Shown here piece by piece: positions 1 to 5,822 of a stretch of 6,042 nucleotides of DNA (position 1 is its first letter; every line of letters begins with the position of its first letter). The stretch spans positions 1-6,042 of the forward strand of contig JBJOGJ010000236.1 of assembly GCA_046048295.1 (NCBI GenBank), read 5' to 3'. The position numbers and the translations under genes are program-made. The DNA is from CBDCWA01 sp046048295 (GTDB lineage Bacteria > Pseudomonadota > Alphaproteobacteria > Rhizobiales > Hyphomicrobiaceae). Below the pieces are notes generated by a model. That model ran no database searches, was not told the DNA's origin, and worked only from the letters and a program-made list of their open reading frames with translations.

Positions 1-626
1 CCAAGCTGCCCTACGTCCTGCCTTCGACGTGGCTCAAGGGCCCGCACGCCGCTACCGGCCCCTATGATCCGATTGTTCGCCCGAAGGCCACCAATAATCT
101 CGACTATGAGACCGAATTCGCGTTCGTGATCTCCAAGCGCTGCAAGAACGTGCCCGAGGCAAAGGCGTTCGACCATGTCGCCGGCTACACCGTGACGAGC
201 GACGTGACGGCGCGCGATGTCGGGAAGCTCGAACGCGCCGAGGGCAACCGCCTGCTCGCCAAGAGCTTCGACGGCTTCTGCCCGATGGGCCCGTGCTTCG
301 TGACCAAGGACGAGATCCCCGATCCGTACGCCCTCAATATCACCACCCGCGTCAACGGCGACGTACGACAGCAGGCCGAGACGTCGGACATGATCTGGAA
401 AATTCCCCAGATCCTCGCCTATGTGTCACAAATCGAACTCTTTCCCGGTGACGTCGTGATGACAGGATCGCCCGAGGGCGTGGCAATGGGGGCGGGCGGA
501 CTTCAGGGCGCGAAGTTCCTCCAGCCCGGTGATATACTCGAAAGCGAGGTCGATGCGATCGGTACCATGAAGAACCCGATCGTCGACGATCCGCTGGAGC
601 CGAGCTGGAACTGGAAGAAAAAATGA
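1..626 (+). CDS. Fumarylacetoacetate hydrolase (FAH) family protein, 3' part
   Basis: The gene enters from the left edge; its reading frame starts at base 3 and gives 207 residues before the TGA at 624-626. The GTG at 126 is an internal valine, since in-frame homologous sequence continues upstream of it. Numbering from base 3, the FAH-fold landmarks are a DYETEF segment whose Glu36 and Glu38 fit the E-x-E metal ligands, GYTVTSDVTARD with Asp67 as the third ligand, Lys87 in KSFDGFCPMGP, and PGDVVMTGSPEGV near 148-160. Family members bind Mg or Mn and act on keto or enol acids by C-C hydrolysis, decarboxylation, hydration or isomerisation, often late in aromatic ring degradation. The acidic/aromatic tail ending in WNWKKK looks complete. 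The VOC gene starts 36 nt downstream on the same strand, so the two are probably co-transcribed. The family is clear; the reaction and substrate are not. Confidence 0.93.
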   Translation, partial: KLPYVLPSTWLKGPHAATGPYDPIVRPKATNNLDYETEFAFVISKRCKNVPEAKAFDHVAGYTVTSDVTARDVGKLERAEGNRLLAKSFDGFCPMGPCFVTKDEIPDPYALNITTRVNGDVRQQAETSDMIWKIPQILAYVSQIELFPGDVVMTGSPEGVAMGAGGLQGAKFLQPGDILESEVDAIGTMKNPIVDDPLEPSWNWKKK

Positions 627-650
627 CGACGCATATTGGAACCACGACAC

Positions 651-657
651 GAGGAGG
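651..657 (+). promoter_or_regulatory. Shine-Dalgarno site that fixes the VOC gene start
   Basis: GAGGAGG lies five bases before the ATG at 663. The reading frame is open back to a TTG at 636, but that codon has no purine-rich site before it, and translating from it would place this ribosome site inside the gene. The ATG at 663 is therefore the better start. Confidence 0.85.
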
Positions 658-662
658 AGCCC

Positions 663-1385
663 ATGGCCGATGGTGACATAAGGACCGACGACAAGGTCTG
701 GTACGCTGAATTCGAGAAGGCCTATCTGCCGAAGCCCGAGGAACGCATCGGGGCCGGTGGCAATGAAGAAAAGAAGGTGCCGCCGCCGACCGCGTTGGTC
801 CATACCTCGCTCGGTACGGACAAGAACTTCGAGAAGATGGTCGACTTCTACATGAAGTTTTTCAATTGCCACGTCGTCAACTTCCGCGACAAGCGCGGCA
901 GCGGTGGCGCCCGGGCGGCGTTCATCAGCTACGACAACCGCGACCATCGCTTCGCGATCCTGGAGCGGCCGGGTTGCGGCTTCGCAACGGGGCGCGGCGG
1001 CGTCGCCCACATGGCTTTCCAGTACAAGTCGCTGAAGGATCTGGTGACGCTCTACCGTCAGGCGAAGGAGTGGGGCATCAATCCGGTACACTGCATCAAC
1101 CACGGCCAGTCGACGTCGTTCTACTACGAGGATCCGGACGGCAACGAGATCGAAACGTACATCGACAATTTCGATACGCCCGAGGAATGCACGCACTGGA
1201 AGCACTGGTACCAGTATCGTCCCGGCCTCGACTTCGACATGAGCCTCGGCTCGTTCGATCCCGACAGCATGGCCGCAGCGGTGGATGCAGGCTACGATGA
1301 GAAGGTCCTGCGCAACCGCGACGAACTCATCAAGCTCAAGGCTGCCGGCACGATCAAGGGCGGCAAGTGGAACCCGGGCGGCTAG
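663..1385 (+). CDS. VOC family protein, single-domain extradiol-dioxygenase-like
   Basis: A 240-residue protein of the vicinal oxygen chelate (VOC) superfamily, which includes glyoxalase I, type I extradiol dioxygenases and fosfomycin/bleomycin resistance proteins. The core spans about residues 44-172. Candidate metal ligands are His47 in LVHTSL, His116 in GVAHMAF and Glu164 in DPDGNEIETYID; this His-His-Glu set is the 2-His-1-carboxylate pattern of Fe(II) extradiol dioxygenases. A charged 43-residue N-terminal extension and a C-terminal tail of about 70 residues, rich in Trp/Tyr at first and then charged, flank the core. The length is well short of the roughly 300 residues of two-domain BphC-type enzymes and longer than stand-alone glyoxalase proteins. 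It follows an FAH-family gene by 36 nt and precedes a strong terminator, so it closes that transcription unit. Ring cleavage fits the setting but is inferred; an isomerase or lyase role is also possible. The protein should be cytosolic. Confidence 0.88.
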   Translation: MADGDIRTDDKVWYAEFEKAYLPKPEERIGAGGNEEKKVPPPTALVHTSLGTDKNFEKMVDFYMKFFNCHVVNFRDKRGSGGARAAFISYDNRDHRFAILERPGCGFATGRGGVAHMAFQYKSLKDLVTLYRQAKEWGINPVHCINHGQSTSFYYEDPDGNEIETYIDNFDTPEECTHWKHWYQYRPGLDFDMSLGSFDPDSMAAAVDAGYDEKVLRNRDELIKLKAAGTIKGGKWNPGG

Positions 1386-1410
1386 GCGCCGCCGGTGATT
1401 GCAGAAATGG

Positions 1411-1443
1411 GAATGGGCCCAACCATGAGGTTGGGCCCATTTT
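1411..1443 (+). terminator. Intrinsic terminator between convergent genes
   Basis: A perfect 13-bp inverted repeat with left arm 1412-1424 (AATGGGCCCAACC), loop ATGA at 1425-1428 and right arm 1429-1441, followed by T residues to 1443 (TTTTC overall). It starts 26 nt after the VOC stop codon and is a textbook intrinsic terminator for the + strand unit. In the other direction, for the transporter operon ending at 1500, the stem is the same but is followed by TTCCCATTTC rather than a clean U run, so termination there may be weaker. Confidence 0.85.
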
Positions 1444-1499
1444 CGTTCGAGTGCAAACCTTCACGGGCGCCACGGGGCGGCGCTGCCCTAGCTCCGCCC

Positions 1500-2615
1500 T
1501 TATGAATTCGCCGTGTCTGCAAGGCCGATGCACTTGTTCGTCGGGATCGTTACCGTCACCTGGTCGCCGATGGCGAAATCCCATTCGGGGCGCGAGCGGA
1601 CGCGCATTTCCTCGCCGCCCAACTCGACCTGGTAATCGATGACATCGCCAAGGAAGATGCGGTTGGTGATCTTGGCGCCGAAGCTGTTGGTTGCGCCGTT
1701 CGGCTGGCCCGATGCCATCTGGATGTCTTCGGGCCTGACGCAGACCAGGATGCTCGATGCGCTGGTGGCGCTCTTGTTGAAGGTGCAGGCGAACGAGCCC
1801 TGAGGCGTCTTTACGCGGCCGATGCTGTTGGCGTCCGGCGCCTGCTCGACGGTGCCCTTCAACAGGTTGGTCGAGCCGACGAAGCCTGCCACGAACTCGC
1901 TGTTCGGGTTATGATAGATCTCGGATGGCGTGCCGCGCTGGATGACATGGCCGCCCCGCATGACTGCGATCTCGTCGGACAGCGCTAGTGCTTCGGCCTG
2001 ATCGTGGGTGACGTAGAGCGTGGTGATGCCGAGCGTCAGCTGCAGGCGCTTCAACTCGAAACGCATCTCCTCACGCAGGGTTGCGTCGAGGTTCGAAAGC
2101 GGCTCATCGAGAAGCAGCAGGCTCGGTTCGCGCACGAGGCCGCGGGCCAGCGCGAGGCGCTGCTGCTGGCCGCCCGAGAGCTGTGTCGACGAGCGCGTCT
2201 GGTAGCCGCCGAGGCGCACCATCTCGAGCGCGCGGGCCACTGCATCCTCGATCTCCTTGCGCGAGTAGCGCCTGTCCTGGGCGACGCGCAGCGGGAAGGC
2301 GACGTTCTCGAAGACCGTCATGTGCGGCCAGATGGCGTAGGACTGAAACACCATGCCGATGCCACGGCGGTTGGCGGGCATGTTGATCCGCCGTGCTCCA
2401 TCGAACACGACGGTATCGCCGATCCGGATGACACCCGACTCTGGCGTCTCCAGGCCGGCGACAGAGCGCAGCGTCGTCGTCTTGCCGCAGCCCGACGGGC
2501 CGAGCAGCGTGAGTAGCTTGCCCTGAGGAATATCCAGCGAGACGCCGCCAATGGCGGGTACACGTGAGCCGTCGTGGGTTACGAAGGTCTTCTTCAGGTT
2601 CTCGATCTGCAGCAT
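1500..2615 (-). CDS. ABC transporter ATP-binding protein (FbpC/PotA-like importer class)
   Basis: The 371-residue ATPase of the importer, acting at the inner face of the cytoplasmic membrane. All nucleotide-binding motifs are present: Walker A GPSGCGKTT (39-47), Q-loop Gln91 in MVFQSYAIWPHMTV, signature LSGGQ (146-150), Walker B LLLLDEP (166-172), D-loop SNLD (174-177) and switch His204 in YVTHDQAEA. A C-terminal extension of about 120 residues includes VRPED at 293-297 and fits a TOBE-type regulatory/substrate domain, as in ATPases of iron, polyamine, sulfate and maltose importers. The start ATG has a GGGAGGGAG ribosome site directly upstream. It is the last gene of the operon, 45 nt after the permease stop. 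The IWPHMTVFENVAFPL stretch is common in ferric-iron and 2-aminoethylphosphonate-type ATPases, but the ATPase alone does not define the cargo. It appears intact and functional. Confidence 0.96.
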   Translation of the reverse strand: MLQIENLKKTFVTHDGSRVPAIGGVSLDIPQGKLLTLLGPSGCGKTTTLRSVAGLETPESGVIRIGDTVVFDGARRINMPANRRGIGMVFQSYAIWPHMTVFENVAFPLRVAQDRRYSRKEIEDAVARALEMVRLGGYQTRSSTQLSGGQQQRLALARGLVREPSLLLLDEPLSNLDATLREEMRFELKRLQLTLGITTLYVTHDQAEALALSDEIAVMRGGHVIQRGTPSEIYHNPNSEFVAGFVGSTNLLKGTVEQAPDANSIGRVKTPQGSFACTFNKSATSASSILVCVRPEDIQMASGQPNGATNSFGAKITNRIFLGDVIDYQVELGGEEMRVRSRPEWDFAIGDQVTVTIPTNKCIGLADTANS

Positions 2616-2660
2616 GCTCCCTCCCAGGAACTTAAGCGATTTGTGTCGGTGGCGGCACTT

Positions 2661-4406
2661 CTACTGGCGGTTGGAGATCTTGTTCTCCATGTGCCGCATC
2701 ACGGCAACGATCATGATGAGCGGGATGATCTGCACCATCGCGAGCGCCGCCACGGTTCCAAGGCTGCCGCCTTCTTCCCACAGCGTCAGGCTGATCGTCC
2801 CCAGCACCTGCGTGTGAGGTCCTGCCAGGAACAGGGACGCCGTCAGCTCGCGCACGCCCATGACGAAGATGTACAGCCAGCCGGCGATCAGGGCCGGTGA
2901 CATCAGCGGCAACAGAACGCGGCGGAACATCTGCAGCATGGAGGCGCCCGAGACTTCCGCGACCTCCTCCAGCTCCTTGTGGATCTGGATGATGCCGCTC
3001 GAGGCGAAGCGCATTCCGTAAGGCAGGAACATGGTCACGTAGGCGATGAGCAGGATCCAGATCGTATTGTAGACCGGGATCGGAATGATCAGGTAGGCGA
3101 ACAGCACGCTGGCGCCGATGATGACGCTCGGGATGGCGATCGGAATGAATGCCATGGCGTCAATCGCCCAGGCGAGCTTGTTCTTCGAGCGCTGCACGAG
3201 CCAGGCCATCACGAAGCCGAGGATAACCACGATCGTCGCCGAGAGCGCACCCAGAATGGCGCTGTTCTTGAGGGCGTTGATGAACACCTCGTAGCCGAGA
3301 ATGTAATTGTAGTTGCGCAGCGTGAACTCGCCGAACAGGTCCACGTTGGGGATCGTCTTGTAGTAGAACGACTGCCATATCAGCGCGAACAACGGCAGGC
3401 CGAGCGTCAGGATGTAGACGAGTGCGGTAATGATCGAAATGGGCCAGCGCCAGGCGCCGAGCTTGATCGGTGTCGGTGTGTAGCCCTTGCCGGTGACCGT
3501 GGCATATGCTTCTGCGTGCCTCGTCATGATGCGGAAGAGGTAGACGCCGATGACGCAGATGGCGAGGAGAGTCAGTCCCAGTGCCGAGGAGTATCCGAAT
3601 TGCGGAGGGGCCTCGGCGATCGCGAAGCGGATCTCTGTAGTGAAAACGTAGATGCGGGCCGGGTAGCCGAGCAGCAACGGCACCTCGAAGGATTCTATCG
3701 CCCGGATGAAGACAAGAAGGAGAACCGACAAAATCGCCGGCCGCAGCAACGGCATGGTTACGCGCCGGGTGACGTCGAAGGGTCTCGCACCGGATACCAC
3801 CGCCGCCTCTTCCATGCGGATGTCGAGGACCCGGAATGCCGGCCCCATCAGCAGGTAGGCGAGCGGGAAACTGTTGGCGGCGAACACCCAGATCATGCCC
3901 CACATCGAGAAGATATTGAACGGGGATTCTTCCAGGCCGAATACCGCCTTCAGAACGCCGTTGCCCCAGCCGATGTTGGGGCTCAGCGTCAGAACCCAGG
4001 CCATTCCCATCAGGAGCCCCGGGACGGCAAAAGATACCAGCGCAAGCGCATGGAAAAGGTTCCGCCCGGGCGTATCCGTTCGTTCGACGACCCAGGCAAT
4101 GCCGGCGCCCAGTATGAGCGTGAAGATCGAGCCGAAGATGGAGTAGTAGAGCGAATTGTAGAACAGGCCCGGCAGGTAGTCCTTGGAGTAGGCGTTGATG
4201 TAGTTCTCAAGCGTGAGTGCGCCAGGCCCGGCGGGGGTATCCTCGGCGAAAGAAACGTAGATCAGCGACAGCAGCGGTACGAATACCAGCCACGCACATA
4301 TCAAGCCGCAGATGAAAAGGACGAACCGGCTTAGCGTCAGCCACTCGGCGAACCGAAGCAATGCGTTCTTGGTCGGCAAATCAGGTGGGGAGGTGGTGAC
4401 CGCCAT
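2661..4406 (-). CDS. ABC transporter permease, two fused transmembrane domains (FbpB/ThiP type)
   Basis: A 581-residue inner-membrane protein that forms the whole translocation pore as an internal duplication. Each half has about six hydrophobic segments and one cytoplasmic EAA loop that docks on the ATPase: residues 199-223 (EEAAVVSG ... RRVTMPLLRP) and 480-504 (EEVAEVSG ... RRVLLPLMSP). The first helix is near 27-53; a soluble linker near 295-322 joins the halves. The fused form is typical of the ferric-iron, thiamine and phosphonate importer class, while many relatives use two separate permeases. Start choice: the frame stays open to a GTG at 4460, which would add 18 residues rich in Pro, Ser and Gln. 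That GTG sits inside the 3' arm of a stable stem-loop (4449-4478), and the extra stretch looks unlike a membrane N-terminus, so I prefer the ATG at 4406. Neither start has a strong ribosome site. The gene follows the binding-protein gene and precedes the ATPase gene, all on one strand. Confidence 0.93.
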   Translation of the reverse strand: MAVTTSPPDLPTKNALLRFAEWLTLSRFVLFICGLICAWLVFVPLLSLIYVSFAEDTPAGPGALTLENYINAYSKDYLPGLFYNSLYYSIFGSIFTLILGAGIAWVVERTDTPGRNLFHALALVSFAVPGLLMGMAWVLTLSPNIGWGNGVLKAVFGLEESPFNIFSMWGMIWVFAANSFPLAYLLMGPAFRVLDIRMEEAAVVSGARPFDVTRRVTMPLLRPAILSVLLLVFIRAIESFEVPLLLGYPARIYVFTTEIRFAIAEAPPQFGYSSALGLTLLAICVIGVYLFRIMTRHAEAYATVTGKGYTPTPIKLGAWRWPISIITALVYILTLGLPLFALIWQSFYYKTIPNVDLFGEFTLRNYNYILGYEVFINALKNSAILGALSATIVVILGFVMAWLVQRSKNKLAWAIDAMAFIPIAIPSVIIGASVLFAYLIIPIPVYNTIWILLIAYVTMFLPYGMRFASSGIIQIHKELEEVAEVSGASMLQMFRRVLLPLMSPALIAGWLYIFVMGVRELTASLFLAGPHTQVLGTISLTLWEEGGSLGTVAALAMVQIIPLIMIVAVMRHMENKISNRQ

Positions 4407-4448
4407 TGTCCGGGTTCCAGAGAAGGATTGAGGTTGTGCTGAAGGATT

Positions 4449-4478
4449 CGCCTCGGGCACCTCGCAGTGCCCAAGGCG
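4449..4478 (-). other. Intercistronic stem-loop between binding-protein and permease genes
   Basis: On the - strand the transcript reads CGCCTTGGGCAC, loop TGCGAG, then GTGCCCGAGGCG. This is a 12-bp stem with a 6-nt loop, fully paired in the - strand RNA through one U-G wobble (positions 4473 and 4454). The + strand RNA would have a C-A mismatch there. No U run follows, so it is not an ordinary intrinsic terminator. In ABC operons such hairpins after the binding-protein gene often protect its 3' end and set a high ratio of binding protein to membrane parts; that role is inferred here. The stem also buries the alternative GTG start of the permease. Confidence 0.7.
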
Positions 4479-4494
4479 TCGGCATCAAATGGCA

Positions 4495-4511
4495 TGGAAC
4501 CCGGGCTTCCA
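4495..4511 (-). other. Second, short hairpin 3' of the binding-protein gene
   Basis: A TGGAA/TTCCA inverted repeat encloses a 7-nt loop that includes CCCGGG. It lies between the binding-protein stop codon at 4530 and the longer stem-loop at 4449-4478. Alternative pairing (GAACC at 4497-4501 with GGTTC at 4512-4516) is possible. It is short and could be chance, but together with its neighbour it makes this 123-nt spacer noticeably structured. Confidence 0.35.
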
Positions 4512-4529
4512 GGTTCTGAGCAGTCGGTC

Positions 4530-5597
4530 TCAGCGCCGTGCGCCGCGGCCGAATATGCTGTCCATCAGCTTCTGGTACTTGCGCTCGTCCTTGTCGGAAA
4601 GCACGGCCGGGATAATCTTGCGCGTGTTGATGCGCTCGAGCACGTCGGGCGGGTTCGGCGTGACGTCCGTCCTCGTCGGGATGCGGCCGCTCTTGGCGAG
4701 CTGCGTCTGGCCTTCCTTCGAAATGAGGAAGTTGGCGCCGAGCATGGCTGCGGACTTGTTGGGGGCTTTGGCGCTCATGCCGACCTGGCCATAGAACACG
4801 GCGACAGGATCGAGCACCCACCAATCGATGGGATTGCCCCTGATGCCGACCCGTATGGCGAGGTTCGTATAGTTGTTCAGTGATACGGCGTATTCACCGG
4901 CCCCGGTCGAGCGGGCGAGCGCGCCATGTCCGGAAACACCCCTGACATCCAGCGTCTTCTGGATGTCTTTCAGCAGCTTGACCGCTTTTTCTTCGCCATA
5001 GTGCTGGACCAAGCCGTAAAGCCATTCGTTGTCGGCCGTGTCGATAGCGATGCGACCCTTCCACTCCTTGCGCTTCAGGAAATCCTCATAGGTCTTGGGG
5101 AGGTCTTCCTTTTTCACGAGATTGGTGTTGAAGGAGGGTGAATTGTAGTTGGCATAAACGCCATACCACCTGCGATCCTTGTCCTTCGCGATGGCTGGGA
5201 GCTCCTTGGCGAGCGGCGGATCGAACTGTGCAAGCCACTCGTCCGGCAGCTTGTGGACGGCAGTCGTCTGCAGGAGGTCCCATCCCGCTTTGCCGGCGCG
5301 TGCCTCGACCGTGATGCGGGCCATGAGCTTCACGTCGGAGGCGCGGACGTACACCGTCTTCAGGCCCGTGATCTGGTCGAAAATTTTCCAGAAGGGCAGC
5401 GCCTCCTCTTCGTTCATCGAACCATAGACGATAAGGTTTCCACCCTCTGCCTTGGCCTTGGCCAGCAGGTCCTTGTCGAGCCAGGTCTGGTCGGCGGCCT
5501 GGGCGTTCGGCGCCAGTGCCATCCCGGCACCAAACAGGCCGAGGCACAGAAGGGACGCAGCCGCGTTCCGCACCATTCCACTGATCCTAAGCCTCAT
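4530..5597 (-). CDS. Periplasmic substrate-binding protein of ABC importer (iron/organic-anion class)
   Basis: A 355-residue extracytoplasmic solute-binding protein, first gene of the importer operon. The N-terminus is a Sec signal peptide: Arg residues at 2, 4 and 10, a hydrophobic core about 12-30, and a likely cut after Ala34 (NAQA, then ADQ). There is no lipobox, so a soluble periplasmic protein of a Gram-negative cell is expected. The mature part resembles the ferric-binding/AfuA-like family: GNLIVYGSMNEEEALPFWKIF (52-72) as the first strand and helix, WYGVYANYNSPSFNTNLV (144-161), LPKTYEDFLKRKEWKGRIAI (166-185) and GAGEYAVSLNNYTNLAI (232-248). The place where classical ferric-binding proteins carry adjacent tyrosines (NNYY) reads NNYT at 241-244, which argues against bare Fe(III) as ligand. 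The start is supported by AGGAGG at 5605-5610, seven bases before the ATG; a Met at residue 8 is a poorer alternative. The ligand is unknown; an organic acid is inferred from neighbouring catabolic genes. Confidence 0.92.
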   Translation of the reverse strand: MRLRISGMVRNAAASLLCLGLFGAGMALAPNAQAADQTWLDKDLLAKAKAEGGNLIVYGSMNEEEALPFWKIFDQITGLKTVYVRASDVKLMARITVEARAGKAGWDLLQTTAVHKLPDEWLAQFDPPLAKELPAIAKDKDRRWYGVYANYNSPSFNTNLVKKEDLPKTYEDFLKRKEWKGRIAIDTADNEWLYGLVQHYGEEKAVKLLKDIQKTLDVRGVSGHGALARSTGAGEYAVSLNNYTNLAIRVGIRGNPIDWWVLDPVAVFYGQVGMSAKAPNKSAAMLGANFLISKEGQTQLAKSGRIPTRTDVTPNPPDVLERINTRKIIPAVLSDKDERKYQKLMDSIFGRGARR

Positions 5598-5642
5598 CGC
5601 ATTTCCTCCTGTTTATATCTAAGCGCCTTGGCTGAATTCGCG

Positions 5643-5654
5643 CGCAACATTGCG
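5643..5654. promoter_or_regulatory. Small palindrome, possible operator
   Basis: CGCAA-CA-TTGCG is a perfect inverted repeat with 5-bp arms, covering the proposed -10 region of the transporter promoter. A dimeric repressor bound here could block that promoter. No regulator gene is visible in the window, and arms this short occur by chance in GC-rich DNA, so this is a suggestion only. Confidence 0.25.
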
Positions 5655-5675
5655 AGGGGGGCGACCGATTGTCAA
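5647..5675 (-). promoter_or_regulatory. Candidate promoter of the transporter operon
   Basis: On the - strand a perfect TTGACA (5675-5670) lies 72 nt before the binding-protein start codon. A 17-nt spacer leads to CAATGT (5652-5647), a poor -10 box; shifting by one gives AATGTT. The -35 match is strong and well placed, but the weak -10 suggests a need for an activator or a false positive. A TATAAA at 5617-5612 is too close to the ribosome site to serve as the -10 of a normal leader. Confidence 0.4.
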
Positions 5676-5728
5676 TTCCCCGCAGGCTTGTTCGTTACGA
5701 CAGGGCACCATCTGCACGGCAGGCTCCA

Positions 5729-5757
5729 TTGCCAGGGTGGCTCCCCCACTCTATTCT
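5729..5757 (+). promoter_or_regulatory. Candidate sigma70-type promoter of the Rieske oxygenase gene
   Basis: TTGCCA (5729-5734, five of six matches to TTGACA) is followed by exactly 17 nt and then TATTCT (5752-5757, four of six matches to TATAAT). Transcription would begin near 5764, giving a leader of about 59 nt before the ATG at 5823. The leader contains ATGCCGG twice, at 5766 and 5788, 22 nt apart. The spacing and position fit a real promoter. Confidence 0.5.
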
Positions 5758-5810
5758 GCCGCCAAATGCCGGTCGGGTAGCGTTCGCATGCCGGACGCAC
5801 CAAAGAAGCC

Positions 5811-5816
5811 AGGAGG
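5811..5816 (+). promoter_or_regulatory. Ribosome binding site of the Rieske oxygenase gene
   Basis: AGGAGG is six bases before the ATG at 5823. It selects that start over the nearby ATG at 5788, which is in another frame and gives an unrelated short product. Confidence 0.85.
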
Positions 5817-5822
5817 AAACGG

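Noticed and set aside
636..662. TTG start extending the VOC protein by nine residues
   Set aside because: No ribosome site precedes it, and the added residues translate the GAGGAGG site that serves the ATG at 663.
426..1205. A 259-codon open frame on the - strand
   Set aside because: It is antisense to the FAH and VOC genes, both of which carry recognisable family motifs in the + frame. It has no convincing domain of its own.
2979..4334. A 451-codon open frame on the + strand
   Set aside because: It lies wholly antisense to the permease, whose EAA loops and helices are unmistakable. Its product is overloaded with Arg, Asp, Glu and Gln, as expected from reading a hydrophobic GC-rich gene backwards, and shows no domain.
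4407..4460. GTG start extending the permease by 18 residues
   Set aside because: The GTG lies within a stable stem-loop and has no good ribosome site, and the extension is low in complexity. It is not fully excluded, because the ATG at 4406 also lacks a strong site.
5692..5700. TCGT-T-ACGA palindrome as an operator
   Set aside because: The arms are only 4 bp and the flanking bases do not extend the symmetry, so chance is the simpler explanation.
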